NCBI GenBank assembly: GCA_011763485.2
Contig: JAANSK020071131.1
Span: forward strand, 1 to 27,688
DNA length: 27,688 nt
Direction of reading: 5' to 3'
From: Isoetes engelmannii
Lineage: Eukaryota; Streptophyta; Lycopodiopsida; Isoetales; Isoetaceae
The position numbers were made by a program, and so were the translations under genes. This document shows positions 21,310 to 27,688 of the stretch, one piece after another; the first letter of the stretch is position 1; the number at the start of each line of letters is the position of its first letter. The notes under the pieces were generated by a model. The model saw only the letters and a list, made by a program, of their open reading frames with translations, made no database searches and was not told the DNA's origin.

Positions 21310-21553
21310 TTGAAATATAATATGTGAATATTCTTGGATTATTATGAAGTTTGGTATCACTTTAGCAAAATGGCAAAATGTAACGTCGTGTTACATTTGG
21401 ATATTATGGTTCAAACATTTCTAGGCAAAGTTTGAAATATAATATGTGAATATTGTGGGATTATTATGAAGTTTGGTATCACTTTAGCAAAATGGCAAAA
21501 TGTAACGTTGTGTTACATTTGGATATTATAGTTCAAACATTTCTAGACAAAGT
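21310..21553. repeat. 122-bp tandem duplication
   Basis: Two copies start at 21,310 and 21,432 ('ttgaaatataatatgtgaat'). They differ at only about five or six positions, so identity is roughly 95%. Each copy carries a small internal inverted motif, 'aatgtaacg.cgtgttacatt', able to form a hairpin with a short loop. No coding content was recognised. Confidence 0.85.
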
Positions 21554-21858
21554 TAGAAATCTGTTAATGATAAAGCCACGTCAATGTTCCATATCATTGT
21601 GACTTTTGTTTTGTAATACTTTATATCTACTAAATGCTCGAAAGTTCATATTTTGACAATATCATGCATATGAACTACATTCCAGATAGTTCTCTGGCTT
21701 GGGATCTCTATAGTTAAATCCGTGCTTGTGCAAGGATTCAAAAATAGATAAAACCTCCATCATGTAGAATCTACAAAAAGTAATAAGCTACTATCATAAT
21801 GAACAAAGGAAATAAATTTTGTAGATTGAAGGAATCTCAAAAACATAATTTTCTTTCA

Positions 21859-21936
21859 AATAGTCATAGCATATAAACGCCACTGCAAGAGTGAGGAAAT
21901 AGTCATAGCATATAAATTGACAATGTAAGAGTGAGG
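21859..21936. repeat. 39-bp tandem duplication
   Basis: 'aatagtcatagcatataaa' followed by 'gtgagg' occurs at 21,859 and 21,898, with several differences in the middle of the unit. Confidence 0.8.
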
Positions 21937-22759
21937 AGTAAGTGCTGCATTTTGTGTGTCAATATTGGATTCAAAATTGGATATCCAAAGTGAGCATTTT
22001 CACATTTACTGGAGAAACACATCTTGCAGGTGGATTAATGTTGGATTATTGTTATGTTATAATGGATTAATGTTATGTTATAAGGTTGCCAAGTATAGAC
22101 TTGCAGTTGGGATAAATGCTATGGGAATAGCTTGGGCTTAATGATTGTGAAGCGTTCCCATCTTTCCAAAAATTTTAGTCATGGTTGTAGGCCATCTAAG
22201 TTCATGAAAAATGCATCTGTATCTTTGGCCATGCCAAATGCATTCACTGCAGTGCCCAAACGATACATAAATGACAATCCACCTTGATGTTCAACCTTGC
22301 CATGAATGCAAGGTTGAACAGCAATGGCCAAAAGGCAGTGACTCAATATTTAACTACCCATTCCTCAAAAACATGTACTGAATTGTAAATCTTGATGAGG
22401 ACACCAAGTTTGCTAGACGAAGCTTTTACCTCCTCATAATCTGATACCATGATGCCTTGCAAAATAGAAAATCTTGTAAGTGCTTTTGCAACATTGCATT
22501 CACTTCCAAATCCAGAATATTATTTGTCGTCATTATACTTCTTTTTCAGCATAATCCACCACCAAATCTTTACATTATTATGCCTGCAAAACATTTACCT
22601 AGTAGAAGAATGGTACTTCTTCTACGGATAGTTTTCATGCAAAAGCTCTTTAGACTACTAGGATGCTTTGTTATAAATAAAAAATCATAGAAATGGAAAT
22701 CGGGCTTTAAAGAATGCCCAATTTCATGCAAAAGCCATCCAATAGAAGACGCAGATATT
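21937..22759. other. Unassigned AT-rich DNA
   Basis: A short 'ggatta.tgttatgttata' repeat occurs near 22,046 and 22,064, and an inverted pair 'ttcaaccttgc/gcaaggttgaa' lies at about 22,290-22,320. No gene is supported. Confidence 0.35.
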
Positions 22760-23050
22760 TACGTGTCCAGAATGTTCTTGCGGTGGTGAGAACAGGCACG
22801 GCGCCAACGCTTGTCCTAATGCCACCTATGGCAAGCAGTTTGGTTTTAAAAAAACCATAAAATTGCTTGATGCCTCAGAAATAACCAGAATGATGGTGTT
22901 TATATTTTTGAGAAAACCTTCACCCTACTTGCCTTCAATATAAAAAAGAGAACATTTACCCTGAAGTTGAAGCTCGGGCGAGGGCTATGGTGAATCATGC
23001 CCAGCACATGGAGCGGAAGGCAGAACCATCTCTGCTGGCTATGATATCAT
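22760..23050. other. GC-richer patches, possible exons of unknown gene
   Basis: The patches 22,765-22,845 and 22,965-23,050 are richer in G+C than the flanks. In the first, several frames are open on both strands, so composition cannot choose between them. In the second, one + strand frame reads EVEARARAMVNHAQHMERKA and stays open to a TAA near 23,078. I recognise no protein, and splice boundaries are not clear. Confidence 0.2.
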
Positions 23051-23780
23051 GGGTCATATTCAGAGATGGAAGGTTGTAAAGCAAAATATATAGAAGATAA
23101 GAACTCCATCTGGGCAACAGCCTCAAAACCAAGCATCCCTTATATAGTGGCAACATGTATTAGAAGGGAACTCCTGTAACTAAATGTGGCCAAATATTAT
23201 TTAGCGTGGGAAATGCAAGCCATGTTCAAAACGTAGGGACAAAATTGCCCCATTCAAAATGTAGAGATAAACTTGCTGCTTATGGCAAGGGAGTTAGGTG
23301 CAATACCAAAATAAATAATGGTATATCCAGTGCACTTATGAAGCTTCTGGCATGCTAGAATATGCAAAACACTATTGTTAGCTAAATCGTAAGAATTATC
23401 TGTTCCAACAATTACTGACACTACTTACCCCATTCCTTCCCTACATGAAATACTTTCTATTACCTAGAGATTTAGAATATAAATATACGTATTCTTGATT
23501 GAGAGCAGTACCAACCAACTTTAAAATTATCTGCCTCAGTTACTGTGTGCCGGCATATCAAGGATCTGAACAGCTAAAGAGTGTGCAAACCAATCTATAT
23601 TGTGAAATTTCTCTACATGTCTGCTTTGCTATATTAAGGATGGCACTGGAAGCATAAAAATCAAAATCAAAGTATAGGCTTCTGAAACTAGGGAGCATGC
23701 AAACCATGGCAGAAAGAATCCTGAAGCTCTGTGTATATAACAGAAGTGAGAATATGCAAAGCAAGAGACTCTATCCATCA
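23051..23780. other. Unassigned AT-rich DNA
   Basis: A short diverged repeat ('ttcaaaacgtagggacaaa.ttgcccc / ttcaaaatgtagagataaacttg') lies at about 23,224-23,277. Nothing else was recognised. Confidence 0.35.
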
Positions 23781-23789
23781 TAAAAGAAT

Positions 23790-23882
23790 TTAGTGCAGAT
23801 GCAACCCGCCACCGTCCCCATCCATTTGTTGCTCCAGCACTGATCGCCTGATCGCTGCCCTTGCTTGATTGCTGCCCGCCAT
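23790..23882 (-). other. Candidate first exon in a GC-rich island
   Basis: Within a GC-rich island (about 23,795-24,010) an ATG at 23,882 opens a 30-codon frame beginning MAGSNQARAAIRRSVLEQQM and then Gly-rich. It could continue through a splice (candidate donors ACG|GTGGCG or CGG|GTTGCA). An earlier ATG at 23,919 opens a different 96-codon frame that becomes hydrophobic. The composition and the position of the island look like the 5' end of a plant gene pointing leftward, but no downstream exon can be named. This is a candidate only. Confidence 0.25.
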
Positions 23883-24009
23883 CGTTCAAGAAAATCTGAA
23901 ATAGAAAGGCCGGAGACATGGTCGCCGCTCACAAGCTTAGGGTTTTAAAAAAAAAAGGTTTAATCCTGGCCATCCACGCGGCCAAATCCTAACCGTCCAC
24001 CGGCGTTGA

Positions 24010-24320
24010 TGGAAGACAGACTCACCGTATAATTTTATTATATAGGATAAAGTGAAGGTCACAACTAGGAAAAAGACACGACAAAAAGTTTTGAGCCTTA
24101 AGCACAATATGAAGCTATTACATCCAATTAAAACAACATTAAATGAACCTATCATATTTTATATAACTTAAAGAACAAATGCATCTGACACCAATTATAT
24201 AATTAGAAATGTGGCATGCTTTGTGTTCTATGTTGCTGCTCATTTTTATGTCCAATGTATTGAGAAACTTATGGCATATGCCAAATGTTATTTTTGGCAT
24301 GCCACTAGTCTCACGCGTCA
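24010..24320. other. Unassigned AT-rich DNA
   Basis: No coding, RNA or strong repeat signal was seen. Confidence 0.4.
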
Positions 24321-24324
24321 TAGA

Positions 24325-24705
24325 AATGTTGCTATAGTTGTGTCACGTGTCATACAATACTAATAGTTACTTTTGCAAGTTTTGCTTGCAAGTGTCATGA
24401 TTGTGTATGTCACTAGATTACATGGTTGTGTCATGTGTCATATATCTCTAGAAGTGTTGTTGTGTATCATGGTTGTGTCCCGTATCATTGTCACGTGTTA
24501 TATACTAATATGCTTGTGTCACGTGTCATATAAAACTAGAAGTGTTGCTATGTATCATGGTTGTGTCACATGTCATTCTCACGTGTCATATAATACTAGA
24601 AGTGTTGGCATATATCATGGTTGTGTCACGTATCATCTAAAAATAGAAGTGCTGATATATATCATGATTGTGTCATGTGTCATATAATGCTAGAAGTGTT
24701 GTTGT
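24325..24705. repeat. Degenerate minisatellite with 47-bp base unit
   Basis: The unit 'ctagaagtgttg.tatatatcatggttgtgtcacgtgtcatataata' recurs. The 'tagaag' anchor lies at 24,449, 24,537, 24,597, 24,644 and 24,691, so spacings are 88, 60, 47 and 47. The longer spacings contain an extra 'gtcacgtgtcat' half. The CACGTG hexamer appears in some copies. A 104-codon frame running through it (CHGCV.. strings) is a by-product of the repeat. Confidence 0.8.
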
Positions 24706-27688
24706 CCCTATGCATTAGTACACTTGCACTTCTTGGCTATTTTTGTGGAATTAGTGGACATTGTCTACAATGAACTATGGAATCTGTCATATTTTTTCAT
24801 GTACACACACCAAATATTACTATGTTCAAGAGTATTGTCTTGTTATTTATGACATACCTTGAATGCTTTAAGTCCAAGAAAAATAGTAAGGTAACAAGAT
24901 AATTGGGTATACAATCGGGACATATTTGCCTATCTCCAATAAGAGGTGTATTTAATTTGTCTCCAATAAGAGGTGCATTTACATGGCATAAGCGGACTTT
25001 TGCTTTTGTACTAAAACGAATGTGAGGCAGCTTATTTCTAGCATGTGGAGTAACTTATTTCTAAAAAACAAATTTCAATATCTAATTTTCTTTTCTTTTT
25101 TTTCCATTACTTAAACAAGGGGAATTATGCATTTTTAATAGCAACATTATAAATGTGGTACATTCAACATTAAGACGCATTTGGTAATTAGCAACATAAT
25201 TTTTTGTAACGAGAATCGTTGTTGTATATTATATAGAAGAGTGATTGCTTCTTTACTTATGGCATCAATTTAGAACGTTATAGTTGGCAGTTGGTTCTGA
25301 TCGAAATCCAAAATGACATGTGCTAGAAAATGCGTGCGAAATTAGAAGATGCTAAACCTTATGCAACCACATTTTTTAATATCCCTACGACTGCTTTCTA
25401 GATCATGTATTTCTAAATACATTGCATACCACTTGGTACCTTGTTATAGTATCATTTCAAAGCCTATTGACATCTTCAAAACACAAAGTAGCAAATAATT
25501 ACCAGGAATTCGTTGTGAATTAACTACACAAAGGTCAGGAATTCGTTGTGAAACTACACAAAAGAGCTTACACCAAATCGATCTAGAGTCTCATATGCAC
25601 CCATCTAGCTAGACTGACATGCTAGGGTGGTGATAAAATTATAAAACAATGCATGAGTTTTATAGAGGAATTGGAAGCACCAAGCAATTATGGGGCCGCA
25701 ATTATATACTCAATCACAAGTGAAATACTAATGAGTTGACCCACCATAGAAGTGGCCTTGCTATACCCGGACCATAAGACAAGACTTATGTCCTCTTAGT
25801 GCTAGAGATTACTATTTCAAACATATACAACCACATGGAACAACAAGACGCACACAATCTAAACATTCTCATGCATATAAAATCATATTGTTTGAATCAC
25901 TATAGCATCTGCATGACACAACATACACACACATTGAAAACTATTTGGACAGATTCAATCCAAAACATGTTCATCATAATCATTTATTCTCAGACTCAAC
26001 TTACTGTCCTTGCACATTTGAAGTTCCGAGGCTATAGGCAATCTTTGATATCTAACATTCTTGTTCATCTAGTGGTCTTATGCATAGATAAACTACAAAA
26101 TTACTCCATCAACAAATTTGAGGTGCATACTACTAGTAGGTAGGCTAGTTAAGCTTCCTTACTTTGCTCTAGGCGAATGATCCAATGAAGAATTCTAGGT
26201 CATTCGTTTGCTAGTTTGAAAGCTATTAATATCAATAAACATCTATTGAAAAAAAAAACAATTATATTTTCCTCTATTTAGGATATTGCAGACTACGTTG
26301 CAGGGATAAGAGACAGGTATCTTATGGCCCATTCCTTTGTCATCTACTGTAGGAGGCAATTTCTAATAATGCTTCTATAGGACAACTGTGTTTCACTCGG
26401 ATGCGAGAAGTTGGCATGTCCAATGCTGATACAATTAGTGCAGCACCCAATCCAATCATAGAGTTCCATAGTCATTTTTTTGTTTCTCTCTATGGCACAT
26501 CTCATTTTCATGTGCTGCAAGAGATAAGAGACATTTTTAAATAAAGCATCCAAGGCTAACTGCGCTTAGATGTTAGATCTTGTCGTGATACAGATTCCCA
26601 TAACTTGCATTTTTCTCGAACCTTTAAAACTAGTCCTAATCTACCAATCCGTCCATAAATTTTTGCAACTTGCCCTTTTTTTTTTTTTTGGTCAAGGATA
26701 CGTGTTGCATTTGCTCAAGATAAGGACACACGAGCATAACTTGTTGAACAAGATTCACTAAGGCAAGATAACAGAAAGTGACAGCTTCTACCCATGCTAC
26801 AACCTACATATGGTATCAATTTATATGCAAACTTTTACTTCAAATTAACATTGAATAAACAATGATGTGAACTAATACACAAATTTTAGGATTGAAACAC
26901 CTCTCGTGTTTCAAACCTATTACCCTAGGAGAGATCATACCTATTACCTTAGGAGAGATCTTGATATACATCCACCTAGAAGAATGTTAATAATAATAAC
27001 ATTATTCTGCTATGATCCGAGATGGTGGTAATCATGATAGAGCACTGTTTGCAGCAATTGTATCCAATCACATTGTTGGGTGAGCGTTGAGCATGCTGCA
27101 ATACTAGAGCTTTCAAATCATGGCGGGTTGATACATTACTTTTTACTCATTCTTTATAGTTCATTATGGTATCTTTGGATACTAAGTTGGTGTGATGTAC
27201 CAGGCCGGGAATGCAAACCCATGGATGAATCAGTGACAAGTGAAATATGTTTTTGGCATATAAAAATATGGGTTGTCCTTGCAGCCCATTTGTAACCAAA
27301 TTGAAGGAATACATCAGATCATCATGTAAATAAGATCTTTCTCTTACAACACATAGGAGGTACGCAGTTCCTTGATTTTTCTTACTATGATAATTACTCC
27401 AAAGGTCGAAGACCTCTAGTTCCTTGGTAAAATACAGGAGTTCAAGGAACTAAAATTGAGTACCATCAGCAAATACGAAAAACATAAGTCTGAAATGACT
27501 ATACTTGCATTTGAAAGTGCATATTTGTAAAGCTCAAAAAAGGAGATTGGGAAATTGAACTACGGCCCGAAAAGACATTTTTTCCTCATTTTGGGAAGTC
27601 TAAAAAAGAGAGAGTTTAGCTTGTTTAAAATAGAATTTTCAAATTCTAGATCGACCTATACGAGCATTAAAGTCTCCAACAAGATTCT
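24706..27688. other. Unassigned AT-rich DNA with three short direct duplications
   Basis: Short duplications are visible: 'tctccaataagaggtg' twice, 27 bp apart (about 24,935-24,980); 'caggaattcgttgtgaa' at 25,503 and 25,536; and 'acctattacc.taggagagatc' at about 26,915 and 26,939. The open frames (up to 114 codons at 25,799-26,143) have no recognisable content. No gene is supported. Confidence 0.4.

Noticed and set aside
24373-24687. 104-codon His/Cys-rich repeat protein
   Set aside because: It is a by-product of the 47-bp minisatellite; unit spacings of 88, 60 and 47 do not keep a frame.
25799-26143. 114-codon + strand frame
   Set aside because: Composition matches the AT-rich background and no motif is visible.

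Overview
The window looks like nuclear DNA of a land plant with swimming sperm. A fern is my best guess; a lycophyte, bryophyte, cycad or Ginkgo is possible. The background is AT-rich, gene-poor and full of decayed repeats. The one unmistakable gene encodes a very large protein of SHIPPO (sperm-tail PG-rich) repeats, a family tied to ciliary and flagellar microtubules and expected only in plants that keep motile sperm. The species call is inference; the protein family call is read directly from the repeats.

Layout: 1-3,550 holds unassigned AT-rich DNA, a pyrimidine-rich stretch, a broken Ty1/copia gag remnant (about 1,629-2,470) with a primer-binding-site-like motif in front, and a small diverged duplication. 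3,560-5,580 is unassigned except for weak exon-like open stretches on the + strand near its end. 5,740-6,950 is repeat DNA: degenerate CAATAG/TATTGAC repeats, then a 12-bp-period minisatellite. 6,950-8,690 holds a decayed Cys-rich coding fragment on the - strand that looks transposon-derived. 8,700-10,840 is mostly noncoding, with exon-like pieces on the - strand that may belong to the 3' end of the main gene.

10,840-16,526 (- strand) is the SHIPPO-repeat gene, open throughout its length without a visible intron and broken only by a 100-N assembly gap at 12,506-12,605. I estimate about 1,918 residues. Its middle is a higher-order repeat of five copies of a four-module unit (about 126 residues each), followed by a recent 384-bp tandem duplication in which the assembly gap sits. 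Repeat arithmetic predicts that the gap should hold 170 bases, not 100, and that length restores the reading frame. A candidate 5' UTR intron lies upstream (16,578-17,195).

17,400-27,688 is mostly noncoding, with short tandem duplications (17,731; 18,753; 20,572; 21,310; 21,859; 24,325; 25,503; 26,915) and two GC-rich islands (22,760-23,050 and 23,790-24,010) that could be exons of a gene I cannot identify. No tRNA, rRNA, CRISPR or operon-like structure was seen, and no multi-gene system is evident; the notable biology is the giant repeat protein and how its repeats are evolving.
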